In this document: positions 1 to 9,557 of the stretch, piece by piece
Numbering within the stretch: position 1 is the first letter of the stretch
Layout: every line of letters begins with the position of its first letter
From: Caulochytrium protostelioides
Lineage: Eukaryota > Chytridiomycota > Caulochytriomycetes > Caulochytriales > Caulochytriaceae
Assembly (NCBI GenBank): GCA_003615045.1
Contig: ML014283.1
Span: forward strand, 1 to 38,972
Direction: 5' to 3'
DNA length: 38,972 nt
Notes under the pieces: model-generated
What the model was told of the DNA's origin: nothing
Database searches by the model: none
What the model saw: the letters and a program-made list of their open reading frames with translations, nothing else
Made by a program: the position numbers and the translations under genes

Positions 1-195
1 GTGGTCCGAGGTATGCTGTGGTATGAATCCACTAACGGCAATGAAGCCACTCACAGCAAGTTGGTGAACCGCGATCTCAATGCCGCGTTGAACATCCGAC
101 GCTGTCTGGCCTTACCAGACAGACCGATAGCGCTGTGTCGCATCCCCGGGCAAACCAGGTAGCAGTCCAAGGTCGGCAAAGTCATCCGACACTGA
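1..195 (+). pseudogene. TnpB/Fanzor-like nuclease, C-terminal remnant (copy 1)
   Basis: The window opens inside a reading frame (frame 1) that runs to an in-frame TAG at 160-162 and then continues in the same frame for ten more codons to TGA at 193-195. Residues 23-32 read NRDLNAALNI, matching the third RuvC motif of TnpB/IS605-OrfB and its eukaryotic Fanzor relatives (Asp followed by N-A-A-x-N-I). It is preceded by VVRGMLWYES, which recurs in the copies near 5.9, 11.4 and 37.2 kb. The early TAG suggests a decayed or slightly shortened end. The N-terminal part, with the other two catalytic motifs, lies outside the window, so whether the full ORF is alive cannot be judged. The family call rests on motif resemblance only. 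Confidence 0.6.
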
Positions 196-1014
196 AACGA
201 ATGCGCGTCTGCTTAGGGGAGGGGGGCTAGGGAGCAACACCGAAGATTGGTGTGCGCATTGGTTCAGAAAATGAACGACCGCGTTAAACTCAATTTAGGT
301 TGAAAACGGCCATCATTTTGTGTCATGATGCCGCCCCGGGTGGGTGTGTTTGTTTTTTCTCGACAGCGATGACAGTAACGTGGTCAAACGGGCATCGATC
401 GAGCGTATCGATGCCGAATGGCGAGAGAGAAAGAACGGCGCCATCTCGGATTCTATAAGTCGCTCGAGGTTTGGCGGGCGAGAAAACCCATGAATGTCGT
501 TCAGGTGGGCTTCACCACGACAAATGTCCAAGATGCTTCAGGCCACCCCCGGGACACTTTTGTCATCCCCTTCACGTTGACATCCTCGAGGCGATATCTG
601 TCCTTCATGGCGTCGCCAACACCCACCTGGTTGCTCGAGGCACATTCGTCGTCACCTCGGATTTGCTGGGATGCCATGCCGTCGAGAAAATACAGCTGTC
701 CCCTTCGATACCGAGAAATGAACCCACAGCACCCTTTGGCAGTTACTGCTTCCCATGTCCTTTGCCATGTGTCTCTTTTGCGCACTCAGCGACGGTGATC
801 ACTTGGCACCCTACGACGATGGGACGGGTGTCCCAACGAGGCTCGACTCTAGTTAGAAGAAGCGTGTTGCGATGCACATGCCGAGCTTCAGATGAACAGT
901 AAGAAGTATGGGGAGCAGACTCCCCGTCATGACACTTCGTCACACACCTCATGCGCGGCTTCTGGATCTCAATCACCATCCTCACTCAAGTCATTGCCAC
1001 GTATCCGCCGCACC
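196..1014. other. Intergenic region upstream of the bZIP gene
   Basis: Several overlapping open frames occur on both strands between about 310 and 985, but none has a recognisable domain, and base composition is lower in GC than the genes nearby. An in-frame ATG at 892 could extend the bZIP protein by 41 residues; the codons between 892 and 1014 lack the GC-ending bias seen after 1015, so I treat that stretch as leader. Confidence 0.4.
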
Positions 1015-2550
1015 ATGCCGCCGAAAAAGAAGAAACCAGCCTCGATCTCGGCGCTTGAGCGCAACCGCATCGCGGCCCACCGCTGCCGCGAAAAGCGTAA
1101 GCAGCGTGCCCGCGACCTGCAGCAGCGCGCCCAGCAGCTCGCCCACCAGCAGGTGATCCTACGTGCCGAAATCGCCGATCTCGGGACGGACCTGGTGGCG
1201 CTCCGTGCGCAGCTCCTCCGCCATGCTGCCCACGACGATGACGACGTAGCGCTCCCGCGCGCCGACCCCTCGCAGGCATGCCAGCAGCGTCTGTCGTGCC
1301 GTGCGGCCATTGAGTCTTGGTTCATGGGTCCTGCCGGCACGCGTCTCTTCCAGCGCCTCCAATCGGTCAGCGATCTGCTGAACGAGGCTGCTCTCGAGAC
1401 CGACCCGCCGGCCTTCGAAGTCGAGGCGCCCCAGGGCTCGCACGCGCCGGCGAACAGCATCGGCGGGGCCAATCCCATCTCCGCGTCTGCGCCAGCATGG
1501 CCGCGCTGGCGCCACGACGACCTGGCGGGGAGCGCGACCAAGGCCGAGCCGACGGCGACCGGCCTAGCGTTCCCGTTTCCGAGCGCCGACGCGAAGGGCT
1601 TCTCCGAGATCCCGTCGGACGCCGACGCGACCGCCGACACGCCGGCGTTCTCCGACGAGACCGAGGACCCTTTGTCTCGGGGAGCGCTGTCCGGGCGCCA
1701 CGCCGTGGCCGGCCACGGGGCCCTCCCCATTGGCGCCGCGGCCGAGCGTCCGAACCGGGCCGCGCGGCGGGCCGTCGAGCCGGGCTACCGTGTCGGCGAT
1801 GCGGGCACGACCGCCATGACGATGCTGCTGCCGCCGTCGATGTCAATGCCGGGACCCATCCCGATATCGTTTCTCACGGAGACCATGCCCGAAGCGGTCC
1901 CGGTTTCCGGCCCGGTTCCCGGTCCCAGCGACGCGCCGCTGGAAGTGTGGATGGCCGCGACGCACCGGCTCACTTATGGGGGGCACGACGAGAACGAACC
2001 GCCGATCGGGTTGGCGATGGGCAGCGGCATGTCGAGTCCGTACGGCTTCGAGCACCGCGAACATGGGGCGCTGCACCCGCCGCCGCCCTACTTTTCGTCG
2101 GAGGCTAGCACGCTCGTGGGGCCTGGGGAGATGCACGACTTGCACCGCTCGCTAACACCCGCGCCGCCAGGTCTTCGGGGCGCGGCTGAGACATATGCCG
2201 AAGGCTATCTCGGGCGCGAGCCATCGCCCCACGTGCTGCAGCAACCCCACCCAGCGCTGCTGTCGTCGTCTCTGTCGTCGGTGGGGTCTCTGTCGACGTC
2301 GACGCTGGCTTCGCCACAGGTCCATGCGGACCCGACCTTTGACTACGAGTTGTATCGTGCGAGCCCGTATGGTCCGATTCTGGATGGCGAGCCGATCCCG
2401 CCGGCATCCGTCGGGTTAGGCTATGACGATGCCATGAGCCGGTCGTCCCTATCGGTCACCTATGCGGAAGCCCCTGCCGCTATCGCGGCCTCCGAGCACC
2501 TTTCCTTTCTCCCGCCTCTTCCCTACCGTCTCTCGCCCGACGCGTTTTAA
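1015..2550 (+). CDS. bZIP transcription factor (CREB/ATF-like basic region)
   Basis: Predicted 511-residue nuclear DNA-binding protein. A lysine-rich start (KKKK at 4-7) is followed by a basic region, residues 15-33, with NRIAAHRCR at 17-25. It obeys the bZIP spacing N-x7-R-x9-L (Asn17, Arg25, Leu35). Leucines at 35, 42, 49, 56 and 63 form a regular five-heptad zipper, so it should dimerise. A short acidic run (DDDD) follows near 72-75. The remaining roughly 400 residues are Pro/Ala/Ser-rich and probably disordered, as in many fungal bZIP activators. The basic region resembles the Atf1/CREB/ATF group more than Yap1, but target genes cannot be inferred. Start chosen at the ATG in CACCATGCC, where GC-ending codons begin; an upstream in-frame ATG at 892 is the alternative. 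No intron is needed. Confidence 0.85.
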   Translation: MPPKKKKPASISALERNRIAAHRCREKRKQRARDLQQRAQQLAHQQVILRAEIADLGTDLVALRAQLLRHAAHDDDDVALPRADPSQACQQRLSCRAAIESWFMGPAGTRLFQRLQSVSDLLNEAALETDPPAFEVEAPQGSHAPANSIGGANPISASAPAWPRWRHDDLAGSATKAEPTATGLAFPFPSADAKGFSEIPSDADATADTPAFSDETEDPLSRGALSGRHAVAGHGALPIGAAAERPNRAARRAVEPGYRVGDAGTTAMTMLLPPSMSMPGPIPISFLTETMPEAVPVSGPVPGPSDAPLEVWMAATHRLTYGGHDENEPPIGLAMGSGMSSPYGFEHREHGALHPPPPYFSSEASTLVGPGEMHDLHRSLTPAPPGLRGAAETYAEGYLGREPSPHVLQQPHPALLSSSLSSVGSLSTSTLASPQVHADPTFDYELYRASPYGPILDGEPIPPASVGLGYDDAMSRSSLSVTYAEAPAAIAASEHLSFLPPLPYRLSPDAF

Positions 2551-2890
2551 CCGACGGTCCCCTCCACTACAGACGGCCCCGATCGTCACGCAGCACGCTG
2601 CCGGCCGAATCCACCGTCTGGGGCCTCTTGCCGTGAGCCCTGCGGGCATGCCTCCTCATCCAACAGTGAGTATCGTCTCTCGTCTCAACATATCATGGTT
2701 AACATTTCCGACTATAATCAAGACCAAAACATAAAGATTTTTATGCACCCGTGGCAGGCTCCGGCATAGATGTTCTGATCATGACAGCGTCCAGCGACAC
2801 GGCATTTGATAGCTCGTTGGTTCAGCTGACTGGCCCCGAGGGAGAAAGCAGGAAACGGCAATGTTGCTTAGGATGGACCCCCTTCCTTTT
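2551..2890. other. Convergent 3' intergenic region
   Basis: This interval separates the converging bZIP and Rap-GAP genes. It holds an AT-rich patch around 2690-2745, suitable for transcript ends, and no supported gene. Confidence 0.4.
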
Positions 2891-3961
2891 CTATTTCAGG
2901 TACTTGCTAGCAACCTCCCAGAGCAGGACGCCGCGTGTGCGGGAGATTTTGGGTGCGAAGCTGGGGCTCTTGTACGACGCGCGCTCGCCATTGACGAGCT
3001 TGTGCAGAAAGAAATCGCGACTGATCGCATCGCGGCCAATGACCGCCGGCTCGGGCAGCTCCGGAGTGAACGTGGGCACGCCGTTCTTTGTGTAGAGCGA
3101 GAGACGGTACTGATTGGCGCCGTGGGGCTGGACCACGGCCACAATATGGTTCTGGTGTGATGTCAGCGTCGTCAGCTGGAAGGGCGTCGCGTCCTCCTGG
3201 AAGATGATGACGACGATGTCGTTGCCGATATGGCGCTTGCGCTCCAGCTGCTGTCGGTCGCTGGGGTTGTGCGGGAGCAGCGTTGACACGTGGAACATCA
3301 CCTCGTACCCCTGCCACTTCGTATACACTGAGTGCGTGCCCGTGTTATTAGATCCGGACACATCCAGCCCCGCGCGGTAGCTCTTCCAGTTGCGGAGCTC
3401 GATCGTCTCGCCGAGGAAGTTGAGGAACTGCTTGAAGGCCGGGCTCGCGTTCTCGTGCTTGTTCGCAAACATCTCTTCCTCCGTCGTCTGACCCGGCGCG
3501 AGGTATGTCACGCCGAACTTGTACGAGCGGATCACCTGGCGCTCCTCGACCGCGAGCAGCTCGTTCGGCAGGGCCGGGTCGCGGCATGCGCGCAGGTTGG
3601 CGACGGGCAGCGAGGTGCTGAACGCATTGATGAGCGTCGGCATACACGGCCCTAGCCCAAAGAGTCTCCTCAGCAGGGGGACCGGCACACTCGCGGCCGG
3701 CACGCTGAGCCGCTCGGCGCCCTGAGTCGTGCGGATCAGCGCCTTGTAGGTGTCCCCCGACAGGATCACGCTGATCGCCAGCGGTCCACGGGCGCTCTCG
3801 GCCGCAATGTAGTTGGCATGTGGGCGTCCAAAGAAGTTGTCGCGATACCAGATGATGTCCTTCTCGCACTCCTGCAGCAACGACTCGTGGACGCCGGTGA
3901 CGCGGGCATTCGGGTTGGTGGGCATCGCCCGAAAATCGGCATTGCCGACCGAGACCGACAT
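2891..3961 (-). CDS. Rap-GAP domain GTPase-activating protein (Rap1GAP/SIPA1-like)
   Basis: Predicted 356-residue protein made almost entirely of a Rap-GAP catalytic domain, expected to stimulate GTP hydrolysis by a Rap/Rheb-type small GTPase. Family landmarks appear in order: YKFGVTY and GQTTEEEMF, then SPAFKQFLNFLGE, GLDVSGSNNTGTHSVY, EVMFHVSTLLP, and KRHIGNDIVVIIFQ. The Asn at about residue 247 in HIGND is the position of the catalytic 'asparagine thumb' of Rap1GAP. The domain then continues through DPAV-like PEPAVIG to FFLHKLVN and ASYKSPSF. The start is the ATG at 3961; an in-frame GTG-initiated extension to 4048 is unlikely. The protein ends just after the GAP domain, shorter than animal Rap1GAP; extra exons at either end are possible but I could not find them. 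GTPase specificity is not visible. Confidence 0.85.
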   Translation of the reverse strand: MSVSVGNADFRAMPTNPNARVTGVHESLLQECEKDIIWYRDNFFGRPHANYIAAESARGPLAISVILSGDTYKALIRTTQGAERLSVPAASVPVPLLRRLFGLGPCMPTLINAFSTSLPVANLRACRDPALPNELLAVEERQVIRSYKFGVTYLAPGQTTEEEMFANKHENASPAFKQFLNFLGETIELRNWKSYRAGLDVSGSNNTGTHSVYTKWQGYEVMFHVSTLLPHNPSDRQQLERKRHIGNDIVVIIFQEDATPFQLTTLTSHQNHIVAVVQPHGANQYRLSLYTKNGVPTFTPELPEPAVIGRDAISRDFFLHKLVNGERASYKSPSFAPKISRTRGVLLWEVASKYLK

Positions 3962-5899
3962 GCTGGCAGCAGGCGTCCACAGACGGGCGGGTCTCGGCGG
4001 CGGAAAACAAAAGTGGGCGGGGCTTCGATCACCGAGGACACGTGGCACGCGGACTAGGGGGACAAGCGCACGTGGGGCGAGCGAGGCGGGGCGGGGCGGA
4101 ACGGAAGGGAGGAACGATCAAACAAAAAAAAAATAGGATCACGACGGAGCCGGTATGAAATGCAGGCGCGGGCGCCCCCCTCGCCCCCAGCAGAGTTGAA
4201 GTGAAACCGAAACCACCGGATCGCTTCCTTTTGTTCTGCTTCCGGGGGTTCGTGGGAGGGGGCAGCGCGGGGGGGGGGGGAACAGAGGGTGGGATCAGGA
4301 CCGGCGGGCAGGGTCAGGATCGACCAGGAATCGTGGACAGGGATACCACGGGAACGGGCCAGCGGCACCCAGATCGAGCCAAACCAATGCCCAACGTCGT
4401 GCGAGGCAGGGCAGCGACCACGCGAGCGGTGGGCCAGGTGGCGCGGCCTTGCGATGGCCGACAGCGATCGTCGCGGCGAACTTTGACGTCAACGCGGCGC
4501 GGCACGGCTGAGCGGCGCCCTGCTGAGCACGTCGGGGCCACCGGTGCAAAAGTCCGAACAGCGAGGGGTCACTCGGGTGGGTCGAGCGCTGGCGGGGGCC
4601 GCTCGGCGTGAGCACGGGCGTGGGCCAGGGCAGGACGAGGCGCGCGGGCGGGGTGGAAGACCGGCGGCGGCGGCGGCGGCGACGGCGACGGCGACGGCGC
4701 ATCGGGTCGCCGACCGCTCGGCTTCAGGCGTGGGGCGGCGCGGCGCGGCGCGGCGGCACGAGGAGCGGCCGATCTGTGGTGGGTGGCGCTCCCGGCGGCC
4801 GACGGCCAATCAACCCATCCGAAGGACTCGACGGGGCCCCAAGCAAGGCGAAAGCGAAGGAGCCGCGGCGAGGCGGCGGATCGGCGGTGCAGACGACGGC
4901 TCGGGCGCGCCGGCGTGAGGACGCGACCGAGGAGAACGCGGGCCGACCGCAGGACGCGCCATGCCCCGGGCAAGGGGCCGCACGCTACCAAGCCGCGTGA
5001 GCCCAGCATGGCGCCTCGGCCGTCCGCCCCGAGAGTGCGGAGTGCGGATGGGCGCCGTCTCGTCGGGCGCCGCGGCCGCGGCGAGTGGCCCTCCCCTGAT
5101 GGCCGACGCGGCGGTGACACGCGTATCACGCGGAAACCCAACGCCCACGCGCGACGGTGAACACCAGCGGGATCGGATAAGGGGCCGTTGCTCCCTGCGT
5201 CCCACGCAGGCGCGCTGGGCAACGCGACAGTGGGGTCTGCCGGCGTGTCCCCGCCGCGCGTGTGGTGAAAAAAGAACCGTGGCATAACCGGACGCCGCCG
5301 CCAGACAAACAAAACGCACCTTCAATGTCAAGACCGATGTCGGTGCCGGTGTCGATGTCCACGGCGGGCCAGTCACTCACGGCCATGTCAACCCGCAATC
5401 CCCTCCTCAAGATGGGCCGTCATGGCATACACGGCCACATGGGATCGACACCTCGCGAAGAAGGGCTAAAACTGTCAAAAAGAGCAGGCTCCCTTGACGG
5501 CAGCACGGTATATGGGAGTATGCCCACGTAAGGGGGCAAATAACTCGTTCCTTCAGTTTCTTTTTCTTTTGGGGGGCACGTGCATATGGCGTATGCAGAT
5601 CGAGAGACGTCAAGCTGGTGGGCGACGTCTTGCCTTCGGACCGGCCCTGCCCATGGGCACGTGACACCTGCTTCGTGCCACGGAGGCGGGCGCGCGGACG
5701 TTTAACGTGGAAAAACGAGCACAATGCCGATCCTCTCCTGCTAAAGCAAGGCCAAGCCCCATGACGCCACACCCCAGCCCGACGTTTGTACAGACTCGTG
5801 CGTTGTCGACAGAGCGGGCGACAACCCACCGACAACTCAACGCACAGCAACGGATCGACTGGCTGACCACATCCGGCCACCTGCCCCGACCCGCGTCGA
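3962..5899. other. Very GC-rich non-coding stretch with short repeats
   Basis: From about 4.05 to 5.3 kb the DNA is extremely GC-rich, with overlapping Arg/Pro/Ala-rich open frames on all strands that look like composition artefacts. It holds a (CGG/GAC)-type trinucleotide tract at about 4661-4700 and short A and G runs near 4122-4131 and 4269-4280. It would include the promoter and leader of the Rap-GAP gene. From 5.3 to 5.9 kb composition falls and I see no gene. Confidence 0.4.
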
Positions 5900-6240
5900 G
5901 GCACAGGGCAGCAGTCCTGACGTGCGAGGCCACACAACGCTGCCGGCTCATGGCGTCATTGAGGTCGCGGTTCAGTCGCTAGCTGCTCTGCCTGGAATCG
6001 CCGCCACATCAAGCCTCTGACAGCAGCTGTCTTGCTTTTCAAGTGTTTCCGCCAGCGGCAGACAGATAGGTTCTGGCTTGCAGCATCAAAATCCATCTCG
6101 CGGATGCTCCTGAAGGGTGGATTCATGTGGCAAGCAAGCTTGCACCGACGGATCAGGTGCTTGGTTGTGAACGAGGAAACGAAGAAATCATTGCGCCAGA
6201 AAGCGATGATACAACAACTGCTGACAATTCGTGTCATGAT
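5900..6240 (-). pseudogene. TnpB/Fanzor-like nuclease relic (copy 4) at the 3' end of the FOP-like gene
   Basis: On the minus strand one frame reads FFVSSFTTKHLIRRC, then ACH, and later AVRGLMW. After a frame change near 5975 the next frame reads LNRDLNDAMSRQRC. The order (F-x-T-T-K-x3-R-C, then VRGLMW, then NRDLN) parallels the RuvC-II/zinc-ribbon and RuvC-III part of TnpB/Fanzor proteins and the VRGxLW...NRDLNAALNI of the other copies here. The catalytic Glu that normally precedes the F-x-T-T-K segment is replaced by Ser, and the frame is broken, so this is a dead fragment. It stops about 30 bases from the stop codon of the FOP-like gene. Divergence from the other copies suggests an older or different subfamily member. 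Confidence 0.45.
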
Positions 6241-6267
6241 AGTGTCATTAGTGTATGAAATGAATTA

Positions 6268-8191
6268 TCAAACTACCGCTTCCAAGTATGCATATCGCTC
6301 GCGCAGCTCGGCTTCGGACCGCACCTGCCGCAAGATCCCGCCTTTGAGTAGGGGCAGGGGGCCCGCGTCCGCGGCTGGCTCAGCTCGTGGATAACTGGTG
6401 GACCCCGACGGGTCCGCCGGCGCCAGCGCCAAGTGCAGCGCCTCAGCGTTACCCTGCTGCTGCCGCGCATCGCTTTCCGTGCCAGCCATATCGTCCTCCC
6501 AGTCCGTCGACACCTGCGAAACCCCATTGGATGACGAGGCGGCCGACGCGCCCGACGCCGAACGCGAAATCGGGCGGGCCAGCAGCGTCGATGCCGCAGC
6601 GCCTGCGGTCGGCTGACGCTGCCGGGATCGTTGTTGCGGCGGCTCCTGCAGCAACGACTCGTCGTCCGACATGAGCGCCAGCGAATGGGCGGCGGATGCC
6701 TCGCCGTCGCGGTCAACCAGATCGCCTGTTCCGGGGTCGTTGTCGTGGTTACTGAACGGGTCGGCCGTGCTGTGGCGCGAGGAGGCTGTGTGCCCATCGG
6801 CCGTCTCAGTCAGCGACGCCGGATCGGCCCCTTCTAGCGGCTCGTCGGTCAGCGTGGCCGGCTGCACAGCTTCCTCAATTTCGCTGGCCTCGCTGACGGT
6901 GTCGTGCCGGTGGGTCGCGCCGCGATGGCTCAGATCGTCGATCGAGGACCGGGTGGCCAGGTCGATCGAGGGGTCGGACAGGCCAGCGCGGTCGAGCGCT
7001 GAGGTGGTCACGGGCCGCATGACTGGAGTGCTCGTGGGCATGCGCGTCCGGGATCGCGCATGCGGAAGGAACACGGCAGCCGGCGCCGCCTCGGCTGCGT
7101 CGGGTGCGGAAGACGGCGCGGCATCGCTTTCGATCCCGTCCACGACGCTGGTGGTCGCGGGGGGTAGCGGCGCCGCCGCATGCTGGATGAGTCGGAGTAG
7201 CCCGCACGACACGGATCCGGAGAGTCCGCCAGCTGACGTGGACGCCAACGACAGCGACGACGAGGGCAACGATGCGGCCGCAGACGGCGGAGCCGAGGAC
7301 GGGGAAGCCGGGGCAAGCAGCGCGGATAGCGCGGGTCTTCCCGCCCGGTGGGCCAACGACGTGGGGTTTTCGGTTCCAGACTAGACCAGGTCGTACAGTA
7401 CCAAAATGACGCATAGAAATGAGGCGCTAAGCTTTCGGGCATGGTCGGATCGCATCGACATCCTAAGAGCTAACTTACCAAACTAGCCTCGGCGCGAAGC
7501 ACATTAACCGTATGTTCGAGCCCGTAAGCGACCAAGAACTCTTGTATCAATGCCAAGCCAATGGATGCTAACCACCCATCTCGCCGTCCCCAAACCATAC
7601 AATTCATGATCGAGAGCACTATGAGTCGTGATTCATCTCGGTCTCAACAAAGTCAACATTAATATCGAAACCGCCGAGAAAATCCCCCACCGAGATATCG
7701 GCATCAGCTTTTTCACTTACCGAGTGGATCAGCGTGAGCAGCGCAGATGCCTGGTCTAGATGACCACCCCTGGCGGAAATGAGCTTGCTGGAAAAGTGCT
7801 TCAAAGACGCCTGCACGCAACTGAGCCTGATCGTTCATCAACGATTCATTTCCGTTTCGACACCAGCCAATGCAAATCGCATCGATAACAGATCACATCA
7901 AAACTCTGCGTCGTGAGTCGTCCTGTGTGCAAATGTGATCCAGGCTGGCAGATCCGCCAGAATGCTGCTTCACATGGCTCCATACGACATGATGGGCCGC
8001 CATGATGTGGCACAGATATCACGGCGTACCTTAATGCCGGAAAGAACGCCCTGGCGATCAAGCGTGCCAGCGACCAGATTTTTGAGCTGCGCTGCGTCCA
8101 TCGTGACGGAGGCGGACGACGAAGACGCCTCGGCAGGCTCGATCGGAGCGCTCGAGGAATCGTTGGCCATGGCGGCGACTACCATGCTCAT
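6268..8191 (-). CDS. FOP/FOR20-like (CEP43-type) centriole/basal-body protein, four exons
   Basis: Spliced model: 8191-8030, 7826-7721, 7567-7479, 7380-6268; 489 residues. All three introns are GT-AG (donors GTACGC, GTAAGT, GTAAGT) with matching phases 0, 1, 0. Residues about 34-68 read LKNLVAGTLDRQGVLSGIK joined across intron 1 to AQLRAGVFEAL, the N-terminal TOF-type motif of FOP, FOR20 and TON1. Exon 3 gives EFLVAYGLEHTVNVL (about 99-113), fitting the LisH dimerisation helix that follows in those proteins. The remaining 370 residues are Ser/Ala/acidic and disordered, ending GGILRQVRSEAELRERYAYL, possibly a short helix. FOP-family proteins act at centrioles, satellites and cilium bases, so the gene suggests a flagellated organism. 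Length and Ser-rich tail resemble FOP/CEP43 more than the short FOR20. Exact subfamily is uncertain. Confidence 0.7.
7381..7478 (-). other. Intron 3 of the FOP-like gene
   Basis: 98-base intron with donor GTAAGT directly after a TTG codon and acceptor CTAG before TCT. Phase is 0 on both sides. Without it the LisH-like exon and the long Ser-rich reading frame are in different frames. Confidence 0.65.
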
Positions 8192-9557
8192 CCAAGCACC
8201 TTGGGCGCGATGGCACTGAGGGGAAAGTGGTCTCAGTAGTAAACCAGCGGACCCGGACTCGGAAGCGGTCTCAAGAGAGGGTCGACTCGTGAACTCGTTG
8301 ATAATGGCGGGAACTCGCGTTCGTGGTCGCCAAAGATTCTTGCTGGGGGAATTCTTGATGCAAATAGAGATGGGAGCAGTATGCGACTGATCATGGATTT
8401 GATTAGTACTTCAGCTCGTGCGATGCGCGGAATCAGCAAGATCGGCCATGGGCTGTGATGCGGGCGATCGCGAAGGGACGCTATGTCGAAGCTCAGCAAA
8501 GCGCTGCACGCCTCTTGAACATCGCTTGCGGGGCGGGGCGCTGACGCCGGTCCCTGCCGGCGCCAGCGGCGACGCCGCCACCGAGTCGGGCCCGTGGCGT
8601 GGGAGGGAGAGGCGCATCTGAATGCCCATCGGGTAACGAGGAACGCCTGGCGAACGGCCATCTAGCAACGAGGCGACTCCGGCGTTGTTTGTCCCTGAAC
8701 CTTTTCATCTCTAACGACGCGGAGATCAGCGACCGACGGCGTCACGGATGCATGTGCCACGATGCCCCGTGGATGCTACGACGGATGCTACGACGCAGAT
8801 CAGAGGCCGGCGAGGACGTCACCTTCCATGGTGACGCTTACCATGGGCTCTCTGTCGGTCAGAAGACTACGAGTGCGGGATAAGATTAACTGGGGAGGTC
8901 GTTCTGTCGACGATATCATCACGATATTGTGACACACGTATGATGTCGACTACCCGAGCCCTGGATCCGGTCGATCGGGCCGCCGACTGCGGGTACGAGC
9001 TGATGTTGCTGCGCCACACGAGGGAAGGGGGGAGAGGGCGCCCGTGGGGCGCCGCCCAGCGCCGCGCGTTGCCGGCGGATCCCCGGGCCGCAGGACCAAG
9101 GCCCACCGCCCGCGGCAACACGTGTTGGCTCACCCATCGTCCTGAGACAAGGGAGGCCGTCACCCGCCGCATCCTTGCATCGTTCTCAACGTGCCACAGA
9201 AAACGTTTCTATCGCGTCGCGTCGGCGGGTCGATGGCATCTCGCTGAATGCCCATGTTCCCGATACTGCATCGCTGTCGCCTGCTTCTCCTGCTGTGTCA
9301 CCACCCCGCGACGGTCGTGACGCGTGTTCTCGGCACGCCGGTCTTTTCAGCACACCCACCGGCGCTATCACGCCTCCCCCATACCAGAGATCCCGCTCGT
9401 CTTTCTTCGGTCACTGCTTGTTTCGCGACTTGTTCCGCGACTGGCCAGCTGCTTTGCGTGTTCATCGCGATTTGGTTGCGATAACCTTCGTTAGCACGGC
9501 GATCAGCGACACTGTGTACGCGTCTATTGCTCTGTGCTGCACGTGCGATCCCACACG
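8192..9557. other. Divergent upstream region of FOP-like gene and Rpt6; possible exons on the minus strand
   Basis: No recognised gene. Two minus-strand stretches have GC-ending codon bias. One at about 8867-9172 reads as an Arg/Ser/Ala-rich, mitochondrial-presequence-like peptide (MRRVTASLVSGRW...). The other, at about 8411-8628, is an uncharacterised Ala/Pro/Ser-rich frame. They could be exons of one unassigned gene, but I found no phase-consistent joining that gives a known protein. Confidence 0.25.

Noticed and set aside
4569-5376. Long open frames on both strands (up to 247 codons) in the 4.5-5.4 kb GC-rich region
   Set aside because: Translations are Arg/Pro/Ala-rich without any domain and occur in all frames, as expected from extreme GC content lacking stop codons.
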